Shown here piece after piece: positions 1 to 5,505 of a stretch of DNA of 9,220 nucleotides (the first letter of the stretch is position 1; every line of letters begins with the position of its first letter). The translations under genes and the position numbers were made by a program. A model generated the notes under the pieces. It had not been told where the DNA came from. It saw nothing but the letters and a program-made list of their open reading frames with translations, and ran no database searches. Source of the DNA: an uncultured Desulfobulbaceae bacterium (GTDB taxonomy: Bacteria > Desulfobacterota > Desulfobulbia > Desulfobulbales > BM004); assembly GCA_947258675.1 (NCBI GenBank), contig CAMYJP010000338.1, positions 1 to 9,220 of the forward strand, given 5' to 3'.

Positions 1-1304
1 CGGTCATCAAAATATTTGACAAAATCATCATTGAGTTCAATTCGTAGAGACCCTGCAGCCAGACCTGACACCGTAATGATCAGAATCCAGAACAGGGGTT
101 TGCGATATTTGACAACAAAATTGGCAAGCCAGTCGCAGGAATTGCACTGGGCAGCGCTCTGTTTCTTGATGCGTAAGGGAAGTATTGCTACCAGAGCCGG
201 CAAAAAGAAAACCGAATAAATAAAGGCGCTGATAACTCCCATGGCGACGATATTGCCCAGGTCGTGAAAAGGCGGCGCATCGGAAAAATTCATGGACAAA
301 AAGCCAATGGCCGTTGTGACACTGGTCACGAAAACCGGGGCCATGTTAAGCCGCAGGGATTCGGCAATGGCAGCATGTTTTGAGTTACCCAGTCGCATCT
401 GTTGAAAAATTGTAACCAGGATATGGATGGAGTCGGCCACTGCCAGGGTTAGAATGATTGTGGGTGCGTTCACAGAGGAAGGAGAAAGTTTAATGCCGAT
501 CCAGCCAGCCAACCCCAAACCGGTGACCATGGAAAAAGCAATCACCATGAAAGAGGCAAAGGTGCCTGTAAAAGAGCGAAGCGCCAGGAACATGATGACA
601 AAGAGCACCAGATACATAAGCGGCACCAGGTTTTTCATGTCATCCTGGGATGCAATGGCGAAGGCCGCATCTATGATGATGCCGCCGGTAAGATAAAAGT
701 CGATGTCTGGGTAACGGGCTTTGAATTCACCAAGCATCTGATAGGCATAGTCGGAAATCTCATCGGTTTCTTTCTGGGATTTTCCGGGCTTGGTCAAGAG
801 CACGTTCACCGCGGTTACATGGCCGCTGGGTGATACCTGGCGGTTGACCAGCAGGGGCTCGTTAACGGCGATATTTTTTATCCGCAGTAAATCGTCATCT
901 GAGAGATCCTCAGGGTCTTCGACCAGGTCTTCGACAATGAGTTCGTCCTCTTCCGCAGTGGTATGCTGATAGTTAACCAGAGAATCGACCCGGGTGGAGT
1001 ATGGCATCTGCCAGCAAGCCTCGGTAAGTTCCACCAGCGCTGCCAGACTCTCACGGGTAAAGACCTTTTTGGATTTCGGGGCCAGAACAAAGAGGACATT
1101 TTCATCCTTGGAATAGGTGTTTTCCAACGCCTCCAAGGCTGTGAGCTGTGGGTTTTCTTCGCTGAAGTACATTCTGACATCATTGTCAAAAGTCAGAAAG
1201 CGGGCGCCGCTTGCTGCTGTGGCAACCACAAGGATGGTGACAATAATAATCCCCCATCGGAATTTCACTACCCATGCACCAAAGCCGTTTCCGTTTTTAT
1301 GCAT
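1..1304 (-). CDS. RND-superfamily (MMPL-type) exporter, N-terminal part, cut by window edge
   Basis: 434 codons are visible and the C-terminal half lies outside the window; family members usually have about 750-900 residues. The ATG at 1304 is the first start after an in-frame TGA 12 nt upstream. The translation shows TM1 at about residues 17-36, a large periplasmic domain at about 37-225, then five hydrophobic helices (about 227-242, 249-270, 281-300, 322-340, 350-377). A further helix at about 403-420 opens the second half. The motif ADSIHI (290-295) sits in the helix where MMPL/RND proteins carry their proton-relay Asp. NDVRMYFSEE (41-50) and NDDFVKYFDD (425-434) are matching segments after the first helix of each half, showing the internal duplication typical of RND pumps. 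An acidic stretch at 117-140 lies in the periplasmic domain. It should be an inner-membrane, proton-driven exporter of lipid-like or hydrophobic compounds; the substrate cannot be read from sequence. The TetR gene upstream is its probable regulator. Confidence 0.9.
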   Translation of the reverse strand, partial: MHKNGNGFGAWVVKFRWGIIIVTILVVATAASGARFLTFDNDVRMYFSEENPQLTALEALENTYSKDENVLFVLAPKSKKVFTRESLAALVELTEACWQMPYSTRVDSLVNYQHTTAEEDELIVEDLVEDPEDLSDDDLLRIKNIAVNEPLLVNRQVSPSGHVTAVNVLLTKPGKSQKETDEISDYAYQMLGEFKARYPDIDFYLTGGIIIDAAFAIASQDDMKNLVPLMYLVLFVIMFLALRSFTGTFASFMVIAFSMVTGLGLAGWIGIKLSPSSVNAPTIILTLAVADSIHILVTIFQQMRLGNSKHAAIAESLRLNMAPVFVTSVTTAIGFLSMNFSDAPPFHDLGNIVAMGVISAFIYSVFFLPALVAILPLRIKKQSAAQCNSCDWLANFVVKYRKPLFWILIITVSGLAAGSLRIELNDDFVKYFDD

Positions 1305-1395
1305 TTTTTTTGATCAGACTTGGTGCCTGATTCTCCCGTTGGGTTACAAGGTTATGAATAATCTACCAGACTTTACTTGTTTGCCCTCAAAGTCC

Positions 1396-1423
1396 AATTT
1401 AAGCGGCGAATTTTTGTTGACAA
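1396..1423 (-). promoter_or_regulatory. candidate sigma70-type promoter for the RND gene
   Basis: On the minus strand TTGTCA (1423-1418) is followed by a 16-nt spacer and TAAATT (1401-1396). It would give a leader of about 85 nt before the ATG at 1304. The match is only fair. Support comes from position: a GAATAAT inverted repeat (1431-1459) lies directly upstream of the -35, and another copy (1355-1362) lies in the leader. Confidence 0.3.
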
Positions 1424-1430
1424 GAGTTTG

Positions 1431-1459
1431 TGAATAATTAGAATTTTATTCATTATTCA
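1431..1459. promoter_or_regulatory. inverted repeat, candidate TetR operator upstream of the RND gene
   Basis: TGAATAAT (1431-1438) and ATTATTCA (1452-1459) form an 8-bp perfect inverted repeat around a 13-bp AT-rich centre. The half-site matches the one in front of the TetR gene (2033-2066). A single extra half-site, TGAATAAT, occurs at 1355-1362. The right arm overlaps the end of the TetR reading frame, so some of the sequence is doubly used. Operator function is inferred from the shared motif and the TetR/RND context. Confidence 0.45.
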
Positions 1460-2014
1460 TCCCTCTTCGCCAGGCCATGGATCAATAGGCGAGCAACACC
1501 ATGGGCATATCGTTCCATGTCTTCCAGGCTGATAATATGCAAGAAGGGCGGGTAATGAAACAAGATGGTTGCTTTTAGGATTAATTCTGCGGTGGCGACA
1601 ATGTCTTCGAAGGATTTCAGCAATAAGGGATATTTTTACGTCTTTATGCTGTTCAACCAGGTCGTACCGTTCATGGGTGATAAAGTCCACGGCTTCATTG
1701 ATTTTCGGCTCTGTGCCACAACACTTGTTTGTGTAATGCAGCATTTCGAGAATAAAGGCTTCAAGCTTGTCTGTGGCGGAAAGACCAGGTCGTCGGACTA
1801 CATCCCGCAGGCCGTCTTCGGTCTCTTTGAACATAAGAATTACCAGCTCGGCGATAATATTCTTCTTGCTTTCAAAAAAACGATAGATATTGGCAGCTGA
1901 CATATCACAGTCCCTGGCGATTTCTGCCATGGTGGTCTTGTTAAAGCCATACTGCCGGAAACGGTTTTGCGCAGATTCCAGGATTGTCTTTTTTATTTCT
2001 TCTGCCGGAGTCAT
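1457..2014 (-). CDS. TetR/AcrR-family transcriptional regulator, frameshifted C-terminus
   Basis: The open frame encodes 185 residues. Residues 1-135 are a normal TetR protein: helix 1 at about 5-21, and a helix-turn-helix at about 28-47 (TMAEIARDCDMSAANIYRFF) followed by ESKKNIIAEL. After residue 135 (IAEIL) the frame turns into an unlikely basic and Trp/Cys-rich tail. Removing one base near 1609 restores a typical TetR C-terminus: EDIVATAELILKATILF..., then HIISLEDMERYAHGVARLL, ending ...LAKRDE with TAA at 1453-1455, for 186 residues in all. The gene therefore carries a one-base insertion, or the sequence has an error. As written, the ligand/dimer domain is altered while DNA binding is intact. 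It lies 152 bp upstream of the RND exporter on the same strand and probably represses it and itself. No Shine-Dalgarno precedes the ATG. Confidence 0.85.
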   Translation of the reverse strand: MTPAEEIKKTILESAQNRFRQYGFNKTTMAEIARDCDMSAANIYRFFESKKNIIAELVILMFKETEDGLRDVVRRPGLSATDKLEAFILEMLHYTNKCCGTEPKINEAVDFITHERYDLVEQHKDVKISLIAEILRRHCRHRRINPKSNHLVSLPALLAYYQPGRHGTICPWCCSPIDPWPGEEG

Positions 2015-2020
2015 GAAATC

Positions 2021-2049
2021 ACTATAATCACTGAATAATGAATAATCAA
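2021..2049 (-). promoter_or_regulatory. promoter of the TetR gene, probably giving a leaderless mRNA
   Basis: On the minus strand TTGATT (2049-2044), a 17-nt spacer and TATAGT (2026-2021) match sigma70 -35 and -10 boxes well. A start about 7 nt after the -10 falls at or next to the A of the ATG at 2014, so there is no room for a ribosome binding site and none is seen. The spacer is filled by GAATAAT half-sites, as expected for autorepression. Confidence 0.5.
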
Positions 2050-2066
2050 TAAAATATTCATTATTC
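2033..2066. promoter_or_regulatory. 12-bp perfect inverted repeat, candidate TetR operator
   Basis: GAATAATGAATA (2033-2044) and TATTCATTATTC (2055-2066) are perfect inverted copies separated by 10 bp. The left arm has two abutting GAATAAT heptamers (2033-2039, 2040-2046). The repeat covers the spacer and -35 of the TetR promoter. A further copy, GAATAATCAAT, at 2133-2143 repeats 2040-2050 exactly. Binding by the adjacent TetR protein is inferred. Confidence 0.55.
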
Positions 2067-2145
2067 CCAAAGGGTGGAGACTTCCGATTGTTTTTGGTGC
2101 CAATGGTTTATACATGCGCTACCTACCTGGAAGAATAATCAATGG

Positions 2146-2369
2146 CTAGTTAGTTTCCATCCGGAAACGGCCTTTTCGGAGTCTCGTTTTGCTCGCTTAC
2201 CTCAAGAACCTCTGCGTCAAACTGCGGGGTTGCTTGTGCGGCGTATCCACATACGCCTCCGCGCAACTCCTCGTTTTCCTTGATCTTCTTGAAAAAGTCT
2301 CATTTCCGAATTGGAAACAATCAATTGTAACCATCCGCAAGAAAAGCGTTTCCGGATGGACACTAGTTA
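2146..2369. mobile_element. MITE-like element with nested inverted repeats and 7-bp flanking repeat
   Basis: The outer arms TCCATCCGGAAACG (2156-2169) and CGTTTCCGGATGGA (2347-2360) are perfect 14-bp inverted repeats. After a 2-nt bulge they continue as CTTTTC (2172-2177) and GAAAAG (2341-2346). Further pairs lie inside: TTCGGA (2175-2180)/TCCGAA (2305-2310), TCAAGAA (2202-2208)/TTCTTGA (2286-2292), GTTGC/GCAAC, and a GC-rich hairpin GGCGTAT-CCAC-ATACGCC (2240-2257). CTAGTTA occurs directly outside both ends (2146-2152 and 2363-2369), as a target-site duplication would. The element itself is about 2153-2362. It has no transposase gene; the short open frames across it have no features of a protein. 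It could instead be a structured RNA or a REP-type repeat. Confidence 0.5.
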
Positions 2370-2393
2370 ATTATTAATCGGAAAGGAGACTTC

Positions 2394-2615
2394 TGGGTAA
2401 AGGACGGCTCTAGCGGGTTGCTCAGACAGGTTCAAATTCTCTTCCGTCCGTTTTTGTGGGGCGCGGCTGGGTGAAAGGGCAATATAGATAAAATGTCTGT
2501 TCCTTGTGCTGCATGGTATCCCTTTCGGGGGTGGAGGCTAATTCTGCTCAACAGCCACATTTCTTTGGTTTTAGCTATATTTCGGAATCATACTGAATCG
2601 ATATATGTTTTGTTA
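2394..2615. other. gap without a recognised gene; contains a tRNA-like fragment
   Basis: No reading frame here looks coding. At 2402-2450, GGACGG (2402-2407) is complementary to CCGTCC (2444-2449), and GGTTCAAATTC (2429-2439) resembles the T-arm/B-box of a tRNA. A possible short D-like arm AGC-GGGTT-GCT lies at 2412-2422, but the anticodon arm is missing, so it is not a functional tRNA. A T5 run follows at 2451-2455. The rest (2456-2615) shows only short weak hairpins and no convincing terminator for the TPM gene. Confidence 0.35.
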
Positions 2616-3143
2616 CTATTTACATACGAGAGGTCTGTGGTTTTCAGGATAATTCTGTTGGCGTGCCGCAGATTTAAGTTCTGCAACACCCTTTCTGATT
2701 CCGTCGATAATTCGGTTTTCTCGAAAATACGACAGCATTTTCTGCATTATTTCCTCGCCTTTTCCATCTTTGACTATAAAGTCCAGCCCGGATCCAGCTT
2801 CAATGCGGACACGACCTTCTTGCAAGGCAACGGAGAGGAGAACACCATTCTTCAGCATCGGTTGTCCTATTTCCCAGGCTGTTGCCGTTCGGGTTGAAAA
2901 TTTATCGATTTGCTCGCCATGCAAAGAATCAATCGTCAAAACCAGTATCTGATGACAGGTCTCTTTTTCATATCCTTGCAGGTCTTTAGCCAGGGCTGAA
3001 GCCTCTTCTTCTGTGAAAACTGCGGCATAATCATTCACAAATCCGATTCTTTTAGGAGGTGCATTGGTACCATTGCTTTTGCACCCAATCAGAATCAACG
3101 AAATAAACAAGAACAGTAGAAGATAACGGAAATTGTGTTGCAC
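2616..3143 (-). CDS. TPM-domain lipoprotein
   Basis: With the GTG at 3143 as start, the product has 175 residues. It opens with a lipoprotein signal peptide: basic N-terminus, hydrophobic run LLLFLFISLILIG and Cys21 in the lipobox LIGC. Lys at +2 is compatible with an outer-membrane lipoprotein. Residues about 33-160 match the TPM domain (Pfam TPM_phosphatase, formerly DUF477): FVNDYAAVFTEEE near the start, then NGVLLSVALQEGRVRIEAGS and a C-terminal helix pair with IRKGVAEL. Many TPM proteins add a transmembrane helix and Gly-rich tail; this one ends soon after the domain. TPM proteins occur in the cell envelope of bacteria and in plant photosystem II repair, but the bacterial role is poorly defined. 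The gene lies 90 bp downstream of the AcuI-like gene on the same strand. A longer frame starts at 3230, but its extra 29 residues would precede the signal peptide. Confidence 0.8.
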   Translation of the reverse strand: MQHNFRYLLLFLFISLILIGCKSNGTNAPPKRIGFVNDYAAVFTEEEASALAKDLQGYEKETCHQILVLTIDSLHGEQIDKFSTRTATAWEIGQPMLKNGVLLSVALQEGRVRIEAGSGLDFIVKDGKGEEIMQKMLSYFRENRIIDGIRKGVAELKSAARQQNYPENHRPLVCK

Positions 3144-3151
3144 TTTTGATA

Positions 3152-3156
3152 TCCTT
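3152..3156 (-). promoter_or_regulatory. ribosome binding site that sets the GTG start of the TPM gene
   Basis: AAGGA lies 8 nt before the GTG at 3143. This spacing and the signal peptide that follows directly favour the GTG over the upstream ATG at 3230. Confidence 0.6.
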
Positions 3157-3233
3157 AATTTATGTGATGAATTGTTTTTTTTAAAAATTATTGTATCCAA
3201 GAAAAATTGGGTAAATATTGGGCCAAACAAAGA

Positions 3234-4253
3234 TCATAGGGTTGATAAATCGTGGCGGAGAACTATTCTGCCCTTGATGCGGCCTTTAAGCATCAGGTCG
3301 ATATTTTTTTCAAGTTCGTTTAGTGAGATAATTTCCGCAATTCCGTCAAGATCAAGTTTCCAAGGTTCGGCAATCTTGCTCCATATCTTTTCCCTTGTGG
3401 CCATAGCGCACCTGGCAGAGTCAATACCAAAAAGAGATATACCTCGCAGAATAAAAGGATAGACGGTCAGTGTTAAATCGGGAGATGCAACATTGCCGCA
3501 GCAGGTAACCGCACCGGAATATTTTGTAGATTTAATCGCTGTTGCTAGAATAGGTCCGCCGACCGTGTCGATAACCGAGGACCATAATTCTTTCATAATG
3601 GATCGATTGCTTACGTCTATTGCTTGATCCCTCGGTATAATCTTTTCCGCGCCGAGACTCTTTAAGTAATCCTCCTGGTCTGTTTTTCCGCTTACAGCAG
3701 TTATTTTGAAACCTTCTTTGGCAAGGAGGGCAACGGCTATACTGCCGACGCCTCCGCTGGCTCCAGTGACAAGAACCTGACCCTGTTCCGGTCGGATACC
3801 ATAGTCCAGCAGACGCTGAACAGACAATGCGGCAGTGAATCCAGCGGTTCCAAAGATCATGCTTTCTTTGAGGGACAAATTGTCCGGGCAGGGTAAAGCC
3901 CATCCGGACGGTACCCTTATATATTGACCAAAGCCGCCAGGGATGTTCATGCCCAAATCATAGCCACTTACAATCACCTTCTGTCCGGGCTTGAAATTTT
4001 TATGCCTGCTTTGCGCGACAACTCCGGCGGCATCTATTCCGGGGGTATGCGGGTAGTTTCTGGTCACGCCTCTATTGCCAGATGCAGATAATGCATCCTT
4101 GTAATTTAAGGATGAATAATGGGTTTGAACAAGGATATCCCCTGGAGGCAAGTCGGAAGTGGAGCGGGTGACAATCTTTCGAGTAAATTCTTGTTCAGTA
4201 TTCTCTTCAACTTGGAACGCTTTAAAAGGAATAGTATCCACAATTGTATCCAA
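3234..4253 (-). CDS. acuI: YhdH/AcuI-family NADPH-dependent acrylyl-CoA reductase (MDR oxidoreductase)
   Basis: The 339-residue product is a zinc-independent medium-chain dehydrogenase/reductase close in length to E. coli AcuI/YhdH (about 324). Visible motifs are SSLNYKD (47-53), HTPGIDAAG (69-77), the Rossmann dinucleotide loop TGASGGVGS (163-171), the family signature YPFILRGISLFGIDS (265-279) and the C-terminal GRIKGRIVL (324-332). Characterised AcuI enzymes reduce acryloyl-CoA to propionyl-CoA with NADPH; the substrate here is inferred from family only. The start is uncertain. TTG at 4253 opens the longest frame, while GTG at 4241 would give a start nearer to the family's usual N-terminus just before FKAFQVEE; neither has a strong Shine-Dalgarno. 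The stop codon is 90 bp upstream of the TPM lipoprotein, so the two may share a transcript. The symbol is a family-level assignment. Confidence 0.88.
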   Translation of the reverse strand: MDTIVDTIPFKAFQVEENTEQEFTRKIVTRSTSDLPPGDILVQTHYSSLNYKDALSASGNRGVTRNYPHTPGIDAAGVVAQSRHKNFKPGQKVIVSGYDLGMNIPGGFGQYIRVPSGWALPCPDNLSLKESMIFGTAGFTAALSVQRLLDYGIRPEQGQVLVTGASGGVGSIAVALLAKEGFKITAVSGKTDQEDYLKSLGAEKIIPRDQAIDVSNRSIMKELWSSVIDTVGGPILATAIKSTKYSGAVTCCGNVASPDLTLTVYPFILRGISLFGIDSARCAMATREKIWSKIAEPWKLDLDGIAEIISLNELEKNIDLMLKGRIKGRIVLRHDLSTL

Positions 4254-4266
4254 TTTTAACTTTCTG

Positions 4267-4311
4267 ATTAGGGCTATCTGCCTGAATTGTTCACAACTTT
4301 ATGATGTTGTG
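4267..4311 (-). promoter_or_regulatory. weak candidate promoter and inverted repeat upstream of the AcuI-like gene
   Basis: On the minus strand TTGTGA (4296-4291), an 18-nt spacer and CCTAAT (4272-4267) are a weak -35/-10 pair just ahead of the gene. The -35 overlaps a 6-bp perfect inverted repeat, CACAAC (4292-4297) and GTTGTG (4306-4311), which could be an operator or a hairpin. Evidence is positional only. Confidence 0.25.
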
Positions 4312-4319
4312 CCGAGGCC

Positions 4320-4354
4320 GGTTTACAGTTTACGGTTTACGGTTGCCGGTTAAC
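4320..4354 (+). repeat. five in-phase heptamer repeats (GGTTTAC family), left block
   Basis: Five consecutive 7-mers are read in phase: GGTTTAC, AGTTTAC, GGTTTAC, GGTTGCC, GGTTAAC. The reverse complements of the same units occur at 4439-4466 and 4495-4515. The two blocks face each other across about 85 bp and could fold into a long hairpin or recombine. Confidence 0.75.
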
Positions 4355-4438
4355 CAAAAATAAAAAGAATTAGCTATATGACTAAGATTCATTCGAAAAT
4401 GAGTTTTCTCTTGAGGGAGTATTTATTTATTACTGACC

Positions 4439-4466
4439 GTAAACCGGCAACTGTAAACTGTAAACC
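4439..4466 (-). repeat. four in-phase heptamer repeats, inverted block
   Basis: GTAAACC, GGCAACT, GTAAACT and GTAAACC follow each other in phase. They are reverse complements of the family at 4320-4354. The last three units are repeated at 4495-4515 as part of the 49-bp tandem duplication. Confidence 0.75.
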
Positions 4467-4540
4467 CTTCAAACGAGCTAGTTTAAATACTACCGGCAAC
4501 TGTAAACTGTAAACCCTTCAAACGAGCTAGTTTAAATACT
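4443..4540. repeat. perfect 49-bp tandem duplication
   Basis: 4443-4491 and 4492-4540 are identical over all 49 bases. Each copy starts with ACCGGCAACT, carries three heptamer units and ends in AAATACT. Each holds an imperfect palindrome, AAACGAGCTAGTTT (4471-4484 in copy 1). Perfect identity indicates a recent duplication or active copy-number change. Confidence 0.9.
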
Positions 4541-4740
4541 AATTACTTATGAAATACTAATTGGTTCCGTTAAGTCAGAAAGTTGAGTATCCAATAATTT
4601 CTTTACACAAAAAAGTGATAGGTTTTTATTGCAATGTTGAGGTCTGGAAGCAATTTAAAGCAACGCTCAATTTTTTAAGGATAAACACGTTAGAGCGCAG
4701 AAGTCACGAATATTTATTTGCTTGATTGGGATTTTGAGTA
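4541..4740. other. AT-rich gap, no gene seen
   Basis: No credible reading frame or RNA gene is visible. TTGAG (4637-4641) and CTCAA (4666-4670) followed by T6 (4671-4676) resemble a weak terminator, but the loop is 24 nt and no plus-strand gene lies upstream. Confidence 0.4.
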
Positions 4741-4769
4741 TTGATTCTTGAGAGCACTTAACATATTCT
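4741..4769 (+). promoter_or_regulatory. candidate sigma70 promoter for the TPI-like/transglycosylase pair
   Basis: TTGATT (4741-4746), a 17-nt spacer and TATTCT (4764-4769) match -35 and -10 boxes. The leader would be about 35-40 nt before the ATG at 4813. No strong Shine-Dalgarno is present; the nearest purine run, AGG at 4792-4794, is too far from the start. Confidence 0.45.
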
Positions 4770-4812
4770 AATTTGAAGTCGAAAAAGTCTTAGGTAAACG
4801 AATTTTATTTTT

Positions 4813-5493
4813 ATGGGCTCTATAAGATTTATTGCCAACTGGCAATCCTATAAAACGGCAAAAGATATTTCTACCTGGGTTGAGGAATTTGAATACCACT
4901 ATAATCCTCAACCAGACGTTGAGATAATTATAGCTCCAGCAAGTATTCTGCTCCATGAGTTGCAGCGTACCCTGCAGTCCTATCAGTTACATGATATTCG
5001 TCTAGCTGTCCAGGATATATCGCCTTTTCCGTTTGGAAATTACACCGGAGCAATTGCGGCTCCAATGGTGGAAGGAATAGCCGAGTATGCGATAGTCGGT
5101 CATTCTTCCCGGCGACGATTTTTCCATGAAACAGACATGGAGATTGCGAATAAAGTTTTTGAGGCAGCGGCAGTTAATATCACGCCGCTAATCTGTGTGG
5201 ATATGCCCTATGCCAGATCCCAGAAAGCAGCTCTGGGAGAGCAGCACAAAGGTCTTATTGTTTATGAGCCGGTGGAGGCAATAGGTGTTGAAACTTACCA
5301 ATCACCGGAAAATGTTAAAAAATCAATTGGGAAGATCTGCGAGATTTTTCAGGTTGATTCTGTATGCTATGGTGGTGCTGTGAACAGTGATAATGCCACT
5401 GACTATTTGGCTATTGACAAGGTGAATTCTTTACTTGTCGGATCGTCCAGTCTCGATCCGATTGAGTTTGCTAAAATATGCTTGTATCCATGA
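4813..5493 (+). CDS. triosephosphate isomerase-like protein (tpiA-like) with altered active site
   Basis: The 226-residue product spans the whole TPI fold but is shorter than typical bacterial TpiA (about 250). The ATG is the first start after an in-frame TAA 18 nt upstream. Recognisable TPI signatures in order are FIANWQSYKT (6-15), VQDISPFPFGNYTG (66-79), the His loop AIVGHSSRRR (93-102), YEPVEAIGVE (151-160), YGGAVNS (186-192) and the phosphate loop LLVGSSSLDP (207-216). Of the residues normally needed for catalysis, His97 and Glu152 are present. The Lys of NWK is Gln11, and the Glu of GHSERR is Ser99. Loop 6, normally PVWAIGTG, reads PVEAIGVE. TPI interconverts DHAP and glyceraldehyde 3-phosphate; with these changes normal activity is doubtful. 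It may be a paralogue with another role, or a weak isomerase. It ends 12 nt before the transglycosylase gene, so the two are almost certainly co-transcribed. Confidence 0.85.
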   Translation: MGSIRFIANWQSYKTAKDISTWVEEFEYHYNPQPDVEIIIAPASILLHELQRTLQSYQLHDIRLAVQDISPFPFGNYTGAIAAPMVEGIAEYAIVGHSSRRRFFHETDMEIANKVFEAAAVNITPLICVDMPYARSQKAALGEQHKGLIVYEPVEAIGVETYQSPENVKKSIGKICEIFQVDSVCYGGAVNSDNATDYLAIDKVNSLLVGSSSLDPIEFAKICLYP

Positions 5494-5505
5494 TGGAGTG
5501 AAGTA

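Noticed and set aside
427..1437. several plus- and minus-strand open frames of 89-116 codons over the RND gene
   Set aside because: They are shadows of the continuous 434-codon minus-strand RND frame, which has clear membrane helices and family motifs.
1417..1444. plus-strand promoter TTGACA with TAGAAT 16 nt downstream
   Set aside because: It points antisense into the TetR gene with no plus-strand gene to serve; the same bases are better explained by the minus-strand promoter and the operator repeat, though antisense transcription cannot be excluded.
2189..2377. 62-codon plus-strand frame (and an overlapping 69-codon frame from 2074) across the repeat element
   Set aside because: The frames follow the nested inverted repeats and GC-rich hairpin, have no ribosome binding site and no domain; the DNA structure explains the sequence better than a protein.
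3144..3230. 29-residue extension of the TPM protein from an ATG at 3230
   Set aside because: It would place residues before a clear lipoprotein signal peptide, and the GTG at 3143 has a well-spaced AAGGA.
4111..4118. TGAATAAT copy inside the AcuI-like gene as a further TetR site
   Set aside because: It lies within coding sequence far from the TetR/RND promoters, and about one such match is expected by chance in the window.
4439..4540. CRISPR-like array
   Set aside because: Repeats are heptamers and one 49-bp tandem copy without unique spacers, and no cas gene is in the window.
4637..4676. TTGAG/CTCAA stem followed by six T, as a terminator or small RNA end
   Set aside because: The stem is 5 bp with a 24-nt loop, no plus-strand gene precedes it, and no promoter for a small RNA is convincing.
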